Counted from the stretch's first letter, positions 41,676 to 55,860 are shown. The stretch: DNA of 64,000 nt from Hirundichthys speculiger (GCA_018398805.1 JAGFBZ010002332.1:375001-439000), one strand, 5' to 3'. A program made the numbers and translations. Notes: generated from the letters alone by a model not told the origin.

Positions 41676-43794
41676 TTTCGATAGAAATACTGCCTATTAG
41701 ATGATGATATCCTAGATTTTTTTCAAGCAATAATTGGGATATTTGTGAACTACTGTTGTGACACAAATAAATTTGATGCTGTTTTCAATACCAATGCAAC
41801 TGCATCACATTTATTGATTTGGTGTGGGATTATTAATGATAAAAATGGGAGTGCATTTACATGACTGGACCCGCATTATTGAAGTGATGAAGGATGACTA
41901 AACCAGCGATAGCATTTGAGTGAAGTGAGCACCTACAGTCACAATTTTCTGCTCAATTTAAGATGCTGCTGACGTTCTAGACTAAGAGACCCTCCGGAGT
42001 ACATATACATTATTCATGCTGCTCACCTCCTTCAAAACAACCGCTTTCTGCATGTTGTTAGGCATGATTCTTTGTCACTTATTTCTCACTTAGTCCACAC
42101 TTTCAAACTAATGAAAAGTGCTTTTAATTATCTCCTTCCATTGGCCATGGCCAAGAGAGCTCCATCTGGTCTTTGTGCGAGAATTAAACTATGAGGATCC
42201 AAAGTTGCATTAGACCCCCTCACTGCGTCTGCCAACAGTCTTCAAGGCCCAACTAATAAAAGGCTGCCTTGCTTGAATTTTGTGTTGACAAATAAGAGAT
42301 TAGAAATTGAAAAGTTGCAAATACTTCCAATAATGAGAAAAACTCCAAATGTTCTCTATTGAATAATTATGTGAAACAATCAGAAATGCAGTCCAATCAA
42401 ACCAAACATGAGCAAACTCATCAAACAGCCTTGTTAAATTAAACAAAAGCTACTGATTTGACAATGTCTGTAAATGTAATGTGAGAAACTAAATCTAGAA
42501 CTGTCATGAAGGAAATATTTTCTCAGTTTAGAGTATATATCAGAGGACTTGCTGTTCTGGCCATTTGGCTCCTGTGATACTAAATCCAATTTTGAGGAAA
42601 ATATGCAGTGTTTCATTTCCTTTAATAGAAGTGAAATATTGCTCATTTTGGGCCACAATTCCTGGAAATGATGGACTACTTACCTAGAGGAGAGTGTAGG
42701 CTGAAAGATATGAGACAGTCTGAGATATTTAAACCCTTTTTTAGAGCGAAGGCTGATAGAGTTCAGAAAAAGAGAAAAGGCCTGAAATGGAAGACATACA
42801 CAAAGAAGTCTTAGAGCTTGACTAAAGGGCAGGGAAAGATAAGGAATGATATGTACCTTTCAAGGAAATGAAGATTAACCAGCTGAGAGTTTGGAAGAAC
42901 GGCACCATGGGATAGCTTTCATTAAGGGTCCGGCTCTAAAGTGCTCGTAGCTTTGAAGGCTTTCAGAGCAGGCAAAAAACTGTGTTTGAAAAAGAACCAA
43001 AGAGCAGATTTAGACGATTTTATTTCATTTACATCCCCAAACTGAGTCACTGAGGTAATACTAATGTAACCTGTTAAATATGAGACAGCTTAAGCCAACG
43101 ACCAAGTCTGAAATAGCAGAATGAGTAAATCGTACTATATAAAGGTAGGGTAGGAGATCTTTTTATTTTTTGCAATATTACCTGACTATTTTTTATGAAT
43201 GATGTTCGATGGATTAAATGATGGGCCAAACCAAAAAAACAAACAAACAAAAAAATATTATTAAACTAAGTGACAAGGCCCTAAAAGCACTGTCCCCACT
43301 ACGGGTTTCATTCATGAAATCTTAATTGGCGTAAATCTAAAAACTTATTGATTCACAAATGCAGTTTAAAACACATAAGGAGGCCTATAGACTATTCTAA
43401 CTAAAGTATATTAGGGAAAAGAAGAAGTATTTTGTTTTGCTTTGCCAGTAGGCTGCGGGTGTGATGGGGACCAGCCAGGCACAAGCCCGTAAAGAGGTGA
43501 CCATGTCTTGTCATCTGTCCAGTGACGTGTTCAACAGGTGAAGCTAAAATGGGCTAAACTCTGCTGCAAACAAGCACATTGCCTCTATATATGGACAGTT
43601 TTTTTTATGAGGAATAATACCTAATGGAAACAGATGCCTTGCATGTTCGAGAGCGAACTCCAAACGTAAGCTTTGGGAATCAGGGATCATACCTGATGGA
43701 AGCGGTGCCATGCCTCCAGAGTCAACAGCAAACCCTAAAGGAAAGAAAATACCTTCTTTAGTATGTGGTAAATTGCCATGCATTATGGAACACA
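41676..43794. other. unclassified non-coding stretch
   Basis: The first 100 bp may be the 3' end of the interrupted Tc1. After that nothing is recognised. 43143-43260 starts aaaggtagggtaggagatct, a wording seen at the ends of some fish MITEs, but no partner end was found. Confidence 0.35.
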
Positions 43795-43935
43795 GGCAAT
43801 GTTTTGAGAAATGACAGGTTCTATATAGTTTATTGGGAATAAAATATGGGTTTGTGGGAGCTGCAAATCATTGCATTCTGTTTTTATTCATGTTTTACAT
43901 GGCATCAAAACTTTTTTTTTTTGGAATTGCAGTTG
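43795..43935 (-). mobile_element. Tc1-type 3' end fragment (family C)
   Basis: On the minus strand: gcaattccaaaaaaaaaaag then tgtaaaacatgaataaaaac, agaatgcaatgatttgcagc, and tattttattcccaataaac. The same wording is at 4319-4500 and 58437-58560. No frame. Confidence 0.6.
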
Positions 43936-45392
43936 CAAGTGGCAAAGAACTGACTGCAGCGTGAGAGAAATAATTCTGAACATGGCATTTAAATGCTAAT
44001 ATTGTTTACCATTCCAAACACAGTTTCTTCCATTCTTGTGCCATTTCAGCAAGAAAATCATTACAAATCCAAATTTAGCCCTGTGTTTTTTTTTTTCTTT
44101 AACTGTGTGACTTCTTATACTCTTAAAGAATAGTGTTTGACCACTACAGACCAAACTCAAGGATTGTCTTTGTTTCTTCCTAAAACCTTCTGCCAGACTC
44201 TGTGCTGAAAACCGATGATTTGTGAGCACAGCCAACTGCTTGGACACATGGCTTCGGCTCATCGATACTCCATAGCTCTGTGATGTAATACCTCAGAGTG
44301 AGTCACCAAACCTTGGAGACTTGCTGTAAAAGCAAGTGTGCCAGATAAAAAAAAAGAGGGAATTGAAGTTTAACAGCACTGGGAGGTCAGGGGAGGCTTT
44401 AGATATGTATTTATTTTGCCAGAACTAAGAGAGGAAGGGCATTTGAGTTTCTCTCCCCTCTTCAGTCGAGATGACTGAATGAAATCTCCCAGCAGCACTT
44501 GGAACGAACACAAAGTTTCATTCATGACACAAGTGTATAATAAAGAGAATGTTTTCTATTTATTCATCTATTTCTTTTAAATACATAAAATGCTGATTTC
44601 CTGCAATGTGTGTCAACATTTCATTAACAACCGCGCATCAGTGAAAGTCCCGACACAAAAGAAGTGCACTCCGGAGAGTAACTCTCACTTTCTCACTGAC
44701 TCCGAGGAAAGATTTTCTTATTATTTCCCTCCTGCCTTTGAATCCTTCACCAAGGCCTCAACTGCCAAAGGAACACTTTTAATTCATCAGCGGGGGAAGG
44801 GGGAAGGGGGCACTGAAGGCTGTTCTGGATCATTGGACAGACAGCGTCTGAAGCCTGAAAGACGGTCGGGGAGAGTTTGGTGCGAGGGCCGAAAAGAGAG
44901 AAGTGACTTGATAATTTTTAAAACGTCGCCCTCATGGAGCGAATGAATGACTTTGCAAACAGTGGAGTAGAAAGACCTCTGCCGTTTTAATTATCAAGTG
45001 ATTGTTAAGTCCGTAACAACCGGGGACCTGAAAGCGGGAGACAAGGGAAGAGGGATGGCTCCATGAAAATGTAATTAGCTGAATATCATTGGACTTCACT
45101 CTCAGTTACTGTAGAATTTAAGGGGATGCAGAAAGAAAAACACAGACGAGCTCCTTTTAAAGATAAAACAAAGTGTAGTGCCACAGTTTAGATCTTCAGT
45201 GACTTGGATCGATATGTAATTACACCTGGGAGGAAGACCACCCCTCAAGTCCTTCTAACCCCTCCTTACTTCCATTGTGGAAACAAAAACAGCAGTGATA
45301 GAGACTGTCAGTGTGTCCCAACCAGGCAACAGATGTATTTCTGCTTTGTTCAGTTTCAATTAACATTTACACTAAATGATCTGTTTGTTGAT

Positions 45393-45427
<35 letters not shown>

Positions 45428-45780
45428 GCAGAATAACTCACATGGATAACAGCATGTCCTGAGGGGCAACCAGTCACGGTGCACTCTACTTACTGGTTTC
45501 CTGTCCTTTTTGAAATTAGCCGCCACTCAGACGCTGCTCCACATAACTACGTGTTGAAACCCAGCTAGCAGTTTTGGCCTCCTGGGGCCCTGCTTGGGCC
45601 CCCCTGTCAGTGGACGCATGCCTCGGGGGTGTTTGCCCCTTGACTTCTCTGGTTGCACCTGCGGGAAGATTTGAGATGGATTAAGATAAGCTGAGTGGTG
45701 ATGGTAATGGTGGTGACAGTTTCCTTGGTACCTTGGTAATGTACGTGTGAGTGTATATGGGCACGGACACATTTATACTT
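43936..45780. other. non-coding stretch, repeat-poor at 44.4-45.2 kb
   Basis: 44590-45100 is open on the plus strand for 118 codons (44590-44946) but the translation has no domain. Its composition and words such as ttttaattatcaagtgattg (44985) and atgtaattagctgaatat suggest a conserved regulatory element more than an exon. A T30 run is at 45394-45423. 45540-45780 is GC-richer (ggggccctgcttgggccccc) and may be a retroelement piece into which copy c of the Helentron-like repeat inserted. Confidence 0.3.
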
Positions 45781-46132
45781 TATGGATGGATGGATTTTGA
45801 TGAAATTTTCAGGAGTTGTCAGAAATGTGAAAAGAAAGAACTGATTTCATTTTAGGCGTGATCTAGAAGAAATCCTGGATTCTGGATCACTTTCAAATTT
45901 TCCATAACATTGCGGTCAATGGGGCTGAAAATTTTGTTTCTCAATATCTCCAATAAATATTGCCCAAAACTCATGAAATTTAACTCAGGGATTTACAATG
46001 GGAACCTCTATCAAATTTCAAAGGCTGATCCGGATCTGATCCAGAACGCGGATTTTATCGCAATCTGTAAAACACTATATGGGGGAATTGTTGCAAATGG
46101 TGGAGGTCTGCGCTCTCCGAGTGCTTTTCTAG
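45781..46132 (+). mobile_element. Helentron/HINE-like repeat, copy c (5' truncated)
   Basis: Begins inside the repeat at tatggatggatggattttga and continues to CTAG followed by T at 46132, with the same interior as copies a and b. The hairpin word ggaggtctgcgctctccgag is intact. The first 70 bp with acctccgcc are missing. Confidence 0.6.
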
Positions 46133-46298
46133 TCTTTAAATGTTTCACTGCTGGTGTTTATTAGTCCTCTCTAATGAAATCAGGATTTAAGATGTTAATG
46201 TTACTGCCAGAGAGGACAGGTGAAGGACACATTCACTCTTCACATTCCCATAAAAAAAAAAAAATCTAGGTTTAATTTAGAAGAGTAAATTGCATATA

Positions 46299-46665
46299 CA
46301 GTCATTGGAAAAAATTATTAGACCACCCATGTTTTCTTCAGTTTCTTGTTCATTTTAATGCCTGGTACAACTAAAGGTACATTTGTTTGGACAAACATAA
46401 CGATAACCACAAAGATTGCTCATAAGAGTTTTATTTAAGAGCTGATATCTTACCATTTTCCATGGTTTTCTTGATTATAACCTAAATCGCTTAAGTTTTT
46501 ACATCAATAGCTATGGCGTTGTACTGCCAAAAACACTGCTTTTATGCATTCAGTGTTTTCTTTTCTGTCTGTTTTAGTCACATGATGACGTTTAGTGGTA
46601 CCAGGTATTAAAATGAACAAGAAAGTGAAGAAAAAATGGTGGTCTAATAATTTTTTCCATGACTG
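46299..46665. mobile_element. intact 367-bp Tc1-type MITE
   Basis: Ends CAGTCATTGGAAAAAATTAT and its inverse ATAATTTTTTCCATGACTG, each flanked by TA (46297-46298 and 46666-46667), the target duplication of Tc1/mariner. TIRs continue with agaccaccca/tggtggtct and ttcttgttcattttaat/attaaaatgaacaagaaa. No coding. The copy at 14834-15154 is the same element in the opposite orientation. Confidence 0.9.
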
Positions 46666-46914
46666 TACATACTAGATGGTTTGCTTAGACGATGGCACTA
46701 ACCATGAATGTAAATGCAGACAAGGAAAAAAAAAAAAAGGAATCCAGCTAGCGTCAACAGCATTGTTTAAAAGTCCATGCATGATCCAGTTCATTCCAGT
46801 TCTGTCCAAAACTCACATTTCATGTGTTGCTAATTCATAAAAAAAAAGATAAGACAAGATGACAGTGGAGAGGAAAAAAAAAACCTGGTTAACAGTGCTT
46901 AAAAAAAAAAAAAA

Positions 46915-47345
46915 ATCAGCAGAACCTGATTCAGGAAGGGCTGCCAACGACAGAGAAACTCATAAAGAGTATGGACATGTCATCAATTTATCTATCCCTT
47001 AACAATTAGCTTAATCAAATAGAAAAGTTTTAAGCCTAATCTTTAAAGGTAGAGAGGGTGTCTGCTTCACGAACACTTCATGGGTTCCACAAGAGAAAAG
47101 CCTGAAAACTGAAGAATCTGCCTCTCATCCTGCTTCTGGAAAGTCCAGGAACCACAAGTAAGTCTGCAGTTTGAGACTGAAATGCTCTATTTTGGATGAT
47201 GTGGAAATATACGTTGAGATAAGAGCGAGTTGGGCCCTAAAGGGATAATTTAAAATTCAGCCCTTAATTTAACGGGAAGCCAATGAAGGGAAGCTCATCT
47301 TCCAGAACAGCATGTTAGATATTTGATCGAAGTCTGAGACGCACT
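46915..47345 (+). repeat. widespread fish interspersed repeat, unknown class
   Basis: Word order: aaaagttttaagcctaatct, aaaggtagagagggtgtctg, cctgaaaactgaagaatctg, cctctcatcctgcttctgga, aggaaccacaagtaagtctg, cagtttgagactgaaatgct and gggaagccaatgaagggaag. This order recurs in many fish genomes. No frame and no terminal repeats here. The poly-A rich 46725-46915 precedes it. Confidence 0.5.
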
Positions 47346-49238
47346 TACGAACCCCCACAAATCACGCACCTGAAGCATTCAGACACAGTGAAAGGTGATT
47401 GCCAATCAAAAGTAATTTCCCTCCATTCCGAACCATTTGTCGGGGACCTCCAAAGTTTCTCTGCAACTTTTGAAAATCAGGATTCTAATCTCGTGGTGTG
47501 AAGACGGCATTAAGAAAAATAGCCTTGCAGAGGGAGCCTTACGAAATTGTGAAAATGGATGGCACTTTTCTTTCTTGTTGACCACTCAGTCCCAAAGGAA
47601 ATTCGCCCACCCAGACAGCCCCTCTTTGTCCATCAGTGATGACAGTTCTTCCTTCCTTGAAGTCTGTTCTTTACTTTTTTGTTCGGGGTACAAGGCTTTT
47701 TTTTTTATATGCGTTTATTTTCAGACGATCTGACTCTTCATAGAAGTTACCGCTAAGCCTCAAATGACTTTCGACAAGACTTTCTGCGAAGAGGTAAAAA
47801 ATTCTCTGATACTTTTGGTTGGCAAACCGGCGGCGCAGGGATCATTGTTTTTCTGGGTAAACACATTCTGCATGACTTCAAATCCTCGAACCAGCTGCTG
47901 GTCTTGGAACGTCATGAGAGCTTTGTCCTCCTCTTAGCTTTCAGGACGAACAGCTGCTCTGGTCTGATTGTGTCCTGTCAATGGGGACCGACAGCGGCAA
48001 TACTTCGTCTATAGCGGGTCCAAGACGATGCTCTCCCTGGTGGACGCACTACACTGTGCATTTACTGATTAATTTCATTGTTGTTCTGAGAGAGCGTCGA
48101 TAAGCGAGGGAACATGAGATAAAGACGGTCAGCCAATTCAGTCTTGTGAGACTGAATTTTGGGGGATCCTAAATTAATCGGGAGAAATGTTTTTCAAATT
48201 TTGCCCTGGAGGGTGGATGTTCTTTAAGTTGTGCCATTTTAAGTCCTGTTGTAGAATAAAATGAAAGTTTTGAATGAAAGTTGGATGGGGCTTGTGCATT
48301 TCGCAGGAGACTCCGATGCAAATTTGCTGTCTGGGAGTCGGAGCGGTAAACTGTTTCTTAGTCTCGGCGCGTCGCGCAGACACTTGTTTGGGAGTCATCA
48401 GTGTCACATTTTAACTCAAAGGGTATGCTTTTATGAGCTTTTTAAAATATGCAGCACAGTCAGACTTCAAAAGAAGTCCCTCATTGTCTGAAATGGATGG
48501 CAAGGGACTCACTGTCACAAGACGTGTCGCTATGGTAACGAAATAAAGGAAGAGGTTGTTGCAAACGGGATAAATGTGCCCTGAAATCACTGTTAATAAA
48601 GCGTGTATTTTAACCCAAACCAAGTTTGTCTTTTTGTTTTTTTTAATCTGAGAGTGAGAATGGGATGGTGAAGTATGTCTCGCTGAAACAATGGCGGTTA
48701 ATAAGCTGCTGCCGCAGTCCCACTGCAACTCGCTCTCCACAGAAATATGTGAAATAAGCACAACTACTTTGATGTTTTGCATTGAATTTATGTCCTGGCA
48801 TCACAGGGAAAGAAATGCAAAATAGAAAGTCGCTTTGCACCTTCAAAAAAGGTTTCAAACTGACTTTCCTTGGGAGTAAAGTTGTGGGGCAGAGTCACAT
48901 GAACTTCGCCCTATTCAAAAACAATCGGCAACTTTGAAATGCTGACATTTCATCGTTTTCAACGTGCTACTTTGACTCTGTGCTTTCACACTGTGGACAA
49001 ATGTGAGAATGAGGTTTTGAGGAAGTTCAGTAAAAACATCATTAAAATTGTACTTTTTGCAGAAGATCAATAAGGGATTCTCAAAGGTTTGAAGTTGCCT
49101 CGATTCAAACCTTCCAGAGTTACCATGACCTAGAGGACTGAGAGTCTACACCGGCATCAATAGGGAAGGACTCCTAAATGAAAGTTATTCCTTTTTCAAA
49201 TGATTATGCAGCTTGATGACTGTGGTTGCTGTGGTTTA
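47346..49238. other. repeat-poor non-coding stretch
   Basis: No transposon ends. 47440-48560 is repeat-poor and contains an RFX-like site (48526-48539). The frames of 60-120 codons on both strands have no domains. Candidate regulatory sequence by composition only. Confidence 0.3.
48526..48539 (+). promoter_or_regulatory. RFX X-box-like motif
   Basis: gtcgctatggtaac matches the X-box GTNRCCATGGYAAC except for one C to T change. It lies in a repeat-poor block. Motif only. Confidence 0.3.
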
Positions 49239-49240
49239 TA

Positions 49241-50808
<1,568 letters not shown>

Positions 50809-50810
50809 TA

Positions 50811-51004
50811 CTTGCACAAAAAAAAAAAAAAAGCACCTTCAGCTGGTTACTACTTCTAGGAAAATGCAAAACTCAGTCAAGTCTAGTGAAATTAAATTAT
50901 TTTGATGGAAGATGATCATCACACAAATTTGCTGCAACTGTTTTTGGCTTTGACTTTGCATGCGTATTTTGCATGCGTATTTGTAAATACATATAGTCAA
51001 TATA
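50811..51004. other. unclassified short stretch
   Basis: Poly-A run then unremarkable sequence; tgcatgcgtatttt is repeated in tandem at 50957-50985. Confidence 0.4.
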
Positions 51005-51690
51005 CATGTGTTGTGGAAAATGTAACTGTAAGAGAATGAAGAACATATCAGATGTTGAAACTGAGAGTATAAAAGGAGCATTTAAGAGAAGCAGAGGTTC
51101 ACCAATCTGCAACAAACTGCGTCTAAAAATTGTGGAACAATTTCAGAAAAAATTTTTCCTCAATGCAAAATTGCAAAGACTTTGAAGATCCCACCATCTG
51201 CGGTACATAATATCATCAAAAGATTGGGAGAATCAGCAGGGTGTCTGTGAACCTAGGCGAGGCTGAAGGTCAAAGCTGGATGCATGTGATCTTCAGGCCC
51301 TCGGGCGGCACTGCATTAAAAACGGGCGCGATTCTCTGCTGGACATCGCTGCATGGGCTCAGAGACACTTCCAGCAATCGCTGTGTGAATATAGTTCGCA
51401 GTTTAATCCACAAATGCAAATTAAAGCTGTATCATGCAAAGAAGAAGTCAATGGTCTTCTCTGGACCAAAGCTTATCTGAAATGGTCTGAGATAAAATGG
51501 AAAACTGTTCTGTGGTCAGATTAACCAAAATTTGAATTTCTTTTTGGAAACCGTGGACGCCGTGTCCTGTGGACTAAAAAGGAGAGAAACCATCCAGGTG
51601 CTTTTGATCATCCAGGTTGTTTCTCAGCAGATGTGTTGCTGCCATTAAAGTCAAAATGAGCTAATATTTCCATGAAATGGTATAAATATA
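51005..51690 (+). pseudogene. Tc1-type transposase remnant, 5' two-thirds (family C)
   Basis: After 5' words (catatcagatgttgaaactg) the gene reads RGSPICNKLRLKIVEQFQK in outline, then a second HTH (PSAVHNIIKRLGESAG), then HVIFRPSGGTALKTG in another frame, SLIHKCKLKLYHAKKK, RLLWTKA, and KTVLWSD followed by a stop where the first catalytic Asp region should go on as ESKFE. It continues FLFGNRGRRVLWTKKERNHP, then jumps to the 3' non-coding end (agatgtgttgctgccattaa, ttccatgaaatggtata). The second half of the catalytic domain is deleted. Several frameshifts. This is the coding counterpart of the fragments at 4319, 33055, 43795 and 58437. Confidence 0.75.
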
Positions 51691-54318
51691 TATATATGAA
51701 TAACCAAAGTCAGGAAAAAAATGATGTAAATTGGTAAAAAACAAATGAACAGCAAGTTGTATATGTTATTAAATATAATGAGGACTCAGATTGTGAGCTC
51801 CTCTGAGGGCAGAAGTGTCATAAAAGATATTTTTCTGTCTCAGTCTGCTCCTGGGAATCGTCTGAGTTTCATTGTCATCCACGCAATAAAATCTCCATTA
51901 CATCAGACTCACTTGATTATAGTTTTTATTGATTGGACTCTGTCCAATATAATCATTAAACACAGTAATTAACAAAGTGTAACACAGAAGCCTTGCTCAT
52001 CTTGCTTATGGATGGAACTTTTTTCTCCCACATGGATTTTAAAGCCAATCGTTTGAATATGGACATATAGCTTCTTTCTCTCACTCTCTTCTTTCTCATT
52101 TGTTAACATTTAACCGCAGTGGAGGCTTGAACAATCTTTATTCTACTTTTTTTATAATATACAGTCTGACTTCATTAGACTCCAACAGTTTCCTGAGCAT
52201 TTCTCAAAAACTAGTGTGTATGAAATGTCAGATCATTACCCTTTCATTATTAAACTGAAATACTAAAGAAGCACTTTTTAAACTTCTTTTCCTGAAACCA
52301 AACCAAGTTTTTGTTTCCAAATCAAATTAATCATTTAGATGCCTAAACCTAACCAAAAGTGAATATTGGAAGTGTGTGGTCTGATGCTGGTAGACACAAC
52401 ACGCTGTTCTGTTTTTGGATTGATCTTAAGTCTTGCACGAACTAATTCTTACCTTAGACATCACCAAAATCTTTTTTTTTTTTTTTAAGTATTTCTATTC
52501 AAAATAAACACGGTGTTTCTGAGTCTTACAGACTGAATGTCGTGACTTTTTCTGGTGGTGTTGCTGAGGTCTGGTAGCTAGCTGTGGTGGGCCCCTCCCC
52601 CTTTGGGCTCCTCCCCCTGTGGGCCCCTCCCCCTTCCAAAAACACTCTCAGGTGGCAGTAGGTGCAGTCAGAGCAGCGGATGTTCATGTCCACACTGGAA
52701 ATCATGAACTGGTTCATGCTTGATCTGATAAAAAATCTTCCACAATTGAATATAATAGCTGTAACTGCTCTAATCTGTGAATATAGGAGACAGATGAAAA
52801 ATGCACAGATAGAGATGATTTAGTCATCAACAAAAATATATTTGAATTGAAAACACAAAGCTATTGTGTCAAATAATGCTTTTTGATAAAAACCGTAATT
52901 AATCACGGTTAGTTCCAAAGCCTCTAATTAATTTGATTCATGTATCTGTTTTGTTCTTTCAGCCTGGGAAACCTTTTCATTAAGAAGACACCTTCCCATC
53001 AAAAAGATTTATGTGAACATGTGATAAATGTTTGTTTTTTTTTCCTTTTCCTTAGAAAAAGCTGTCTAAACCAAAGGGGTTTCCCCCAGTCCTCCCACTC
53101 ACAGTTCAAACGCAAACTCCTGCTCTGTTTCCCGTCCGTCTCGTCAAAGACACGCCATTCAGGCGCCTGACATTAACCACAGTCTCCCTTCAGATCCGCT
53201 CCTGACTGACAGAAGCTGACGCTGAATTACGAGGCACATTACTCCTTTCCTTGGTGAGATGAGACTGTTTCGGCATGAAAAGGAGGAGAAGAATGATTCT
53301 ATGCTAATGGGCTCCCTGAAGGGAGGAGGGTTTGATGGCGGCCGCACACCGAACATGAACATAACTCAACGGCGGCTCCATCTTTTAACACATCTTGCCG
53401 TCAGTGTTGTGTTTAAGAACACAAGTCTGAATATAACTCTCTGCTTGCCGGTGAGCCGCTGCGATACGTGTATTTTGACACAGTTACTCATGATATTTGT
53501 CAAATAATCCGTCACTGCAGAGCAGAGAGTGTTGATATGTAAAGATTACCAGACCTATATTTATATCTTCGACAAATAATCCTATTCAAGCACACAAGGA
53601 TTTGTGACGGAGCCACGGCTCCAAAACCGAGCCGGCCCCATTACGTCAGATGCTGTTCAGTCATCATCGATTTGTGGATATCAAACAGAATTAATGTGGA
53701 CATGTAGACTTGATCAAGACAAACCTGATGTCCAGATGTCCAGTCACTTTGGTCATTATTGATCCGAATGATATTTTACCTTTAAAGGGCCTTTTTCCTA
53801 CCAACGATTTAGCTGAGAGCAAAATAAGATTGAGAATTCCTTCTTGGTGCCATAAACATCCAAAAGAGTGCAGTATGTGCTGGAGCAACTACATCAGCGA
53901 TTCCATCTGAGGTTACCTGGCAACATCACAGAGATAAGTCCAGGGATGATACTCTATATGCTGTTGTGTAGGAAAAGAAAAAAATAAAACGCAGGCCTTC
54001 CTTCAATTCGAAGATCAGGACATCATTAAGACATTAAGACTAATCCAACCTCAGATGAGCTGCAAAACCATTATTGACTTGTTAAAAGCGCAGTGAAAGG
54101 CAGAGGCGTCCAAACCCCTACTGGAGGTGTGTTCACATAGCAGGGGGAAGAAATGGAAAGTCAGATTCATGAGGAGCCATGAGGATCGGAGACCTCCGAT
54201 GCTAGCGGGGCTATTCATACATTCAAAATGAAGCTACTCGGTTCAAATGTTCCGCTGCAGGTAATAGAAGCATGACGAGATCCTGACCTGAACACTGAGG
54301 GCCTAATTCATGAAACGT
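51691..54318. other. unclassified non-coding stretch
   Basis: AT-rich, with T-runs near 52474 and 53035. Contains the 16-bp minisatellite at 52589. 53040-53560 is repeat-poor (acgccattcaggcgcctgac palindromic word at 53151). No frames with domains. Confidence 0.35.
52589..52636 (+). repeat. minisatellite, three 16-bp GGGCYCCTCCCCCTKY units
   Basis: gggcccctccccctt-t, gggctcctccccctg-t and gggcccctcccccttc follow each other without gaps. The CCCCTCCCC core is an SP1/KLF-type word. Very GC-rich against an AT-rich surround. Confidence 0.85.
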
Positions 54319-54606
54319 TGTTGGGATTTGGAACTTGTGATAAGCAGGTATCAGGGAGATGGATAAATGGCTGATTTCCGGAAATGTTTGTGACATCAAA
54401 ATGTTCTAGGACATCTCAACTGAAATGAACCAGATAGGGGTAACATCGTGGCACAAGAAAGTCCAAGACAGAAAGTTCTGGATAGTCAGCCCGATAGGGA
54501 GACATGACGCTGGTTATGGGTGTGTTGTATTCTATATAATGGTGTGACTTCAATAAACTGGACTCTTTTTCCTGTTCTCAAAGCCTGTTGAGTTCTTTGA
54601 GACACA
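54319..54606 (+). mobile_element. solo LTR (288 bp)
   Basis: Begins TGTTGGGATTT and ends GACACA (TG...CA), and is flanked by the 4-bp duplication acgt at 54315-54318 and 54607-54610. Inside are a TATA box (tatataat, 54533-54540) and a polyadenylation signal (aataaa, 54552-54557) in the order and spacing of an LTR promoter and R region. No internal retroelement region is present, so it arose by LTR-LTR recombination. The length fits a Ty3/gypsy or small retroviral-type LTR; the family is not known. Confidence 0.6.
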
Positions 54607-54610
54607 ACGT

Positions 54611-55860
54611 GAACAGCGTGGACTGAACGGAATAGACAGACATGTGCAAAGTGTGTGGGTGTTTCCGTTTTAATGAATACGTTTGAGGTCCCAAACTCTT
54701 CGTTGATAGGAACAAACTCATACCTCCCATACCAATGTGTATTTCAAACATTAGATGTTAGAAATATGACATTTGACTTAAATTATGGAAATTTGAGAAA
54801 CATAATCTTAATTATGCCAAAGTGTGTGTTGAAAGCAACACATCTCCTGGCTGCACAAATGCATGGTGGTATAAACCCATAATAGAACCTACAGTATACT
54901 GTAATATAACCAGCATTTCCTTGCCTTTACACTTTGCTGTGGGCTCCTTTAGAGGCATGCCTCTGTCTCCAACAGGAAGGATTCCTGATGGAAAGGTCTC
55001 TGTTTTCAGATGTTCCCCTGTCGGGTTTCAGTAATGTTCTGTTTCTTTGTATCCAACAACAGCCGGTTTCTCTTTACCAGTGCAGTAACCGTATTTCTTT
55101 CCAGGCCTGTGCCTTGTTGATTGAAGCCTGCATTGATGGAGTGATATCAAATCTTTCTTTATTTTTTTTTCTTTTTCTTTTTCTCTACTTCAGTTAAAAT
55201 GACCTCTGTTGCCTCAACTGCAAACCCTCCCCTCTTTCATATTAATGATCACCTCTTTATATAGTGGCGCGGATTTATGCTACATAATGATTGGTGTGCA
55301 GCCAATTTGCGATTGGTAGGCATCCATAAACATACACAGATTTCTGTGATCAAATCTGAGTTTTACAAGTAGTTTTTTTGTAAGAAGGTGATTTAAATGC
55401 AGATTTACTCTCAGATTTATTCATATTTATGAATGAATGAGGCCCAGTGTGTTTAGATAGCAGACAGTTGGCTTCTCTGAAAAAGCTTTCAGCTTATATC
55501 TCTTCAGCCAGTCGATCTGTAAGGTGAACAAGTCAAGATCCTTTGCTGTGTTTAGAACTGTTATCCTTTAATAATCATTTAAAAAGAGAGAGTATTAAAA
55601 AAAATAAGCTTGTAGATGGTTCTTTTCTCCAGCGATTAAATACATATTTGTTAAGCTGCTATCTGAGCCAAGAGCCCAAAGCATGATAAATCCACCACTG
55701 TGCTTAACAACTGAAGACATGAGCCTTTCATTTGGTTATCTTCATCAGTCGGAGGTGCTTGTGGTTTCTGATTGGCTGACCAGTGTTCAAAGGAGTGTCA
55801 ATGAAGCTTTGAAGTTGCATCAGCTGTGTTTTCCTTATAATGACCTTTTTATTTTAAAAA
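54611..55860. other. non-coding stretch with a possible short Tc1 piece
   Basis: 55670-55705 (agagcccaaagcatgataaa then tccaccactgtgcttaac) resembles the antisense of a Tc1 VKHGGG-type segment, about 35 bp, too short to be sure. The rest is unclassified. Confidence 0.3.

Noticed and set aside
41312..41704. 130-codon frame, similar to frames at 45910-46164 and on the other strand at 12917-13126 and 55683-55952
   Set aside because: The similarity is explained by a shared non-coding repeat; frames are on different strands in different copies and are broken by stops in some.
44590..44946. 118-codon frame in a repeat-poor block
   Set aside because: No domain and a composition fitting regulatory DNA; no splice sites fit the frame.
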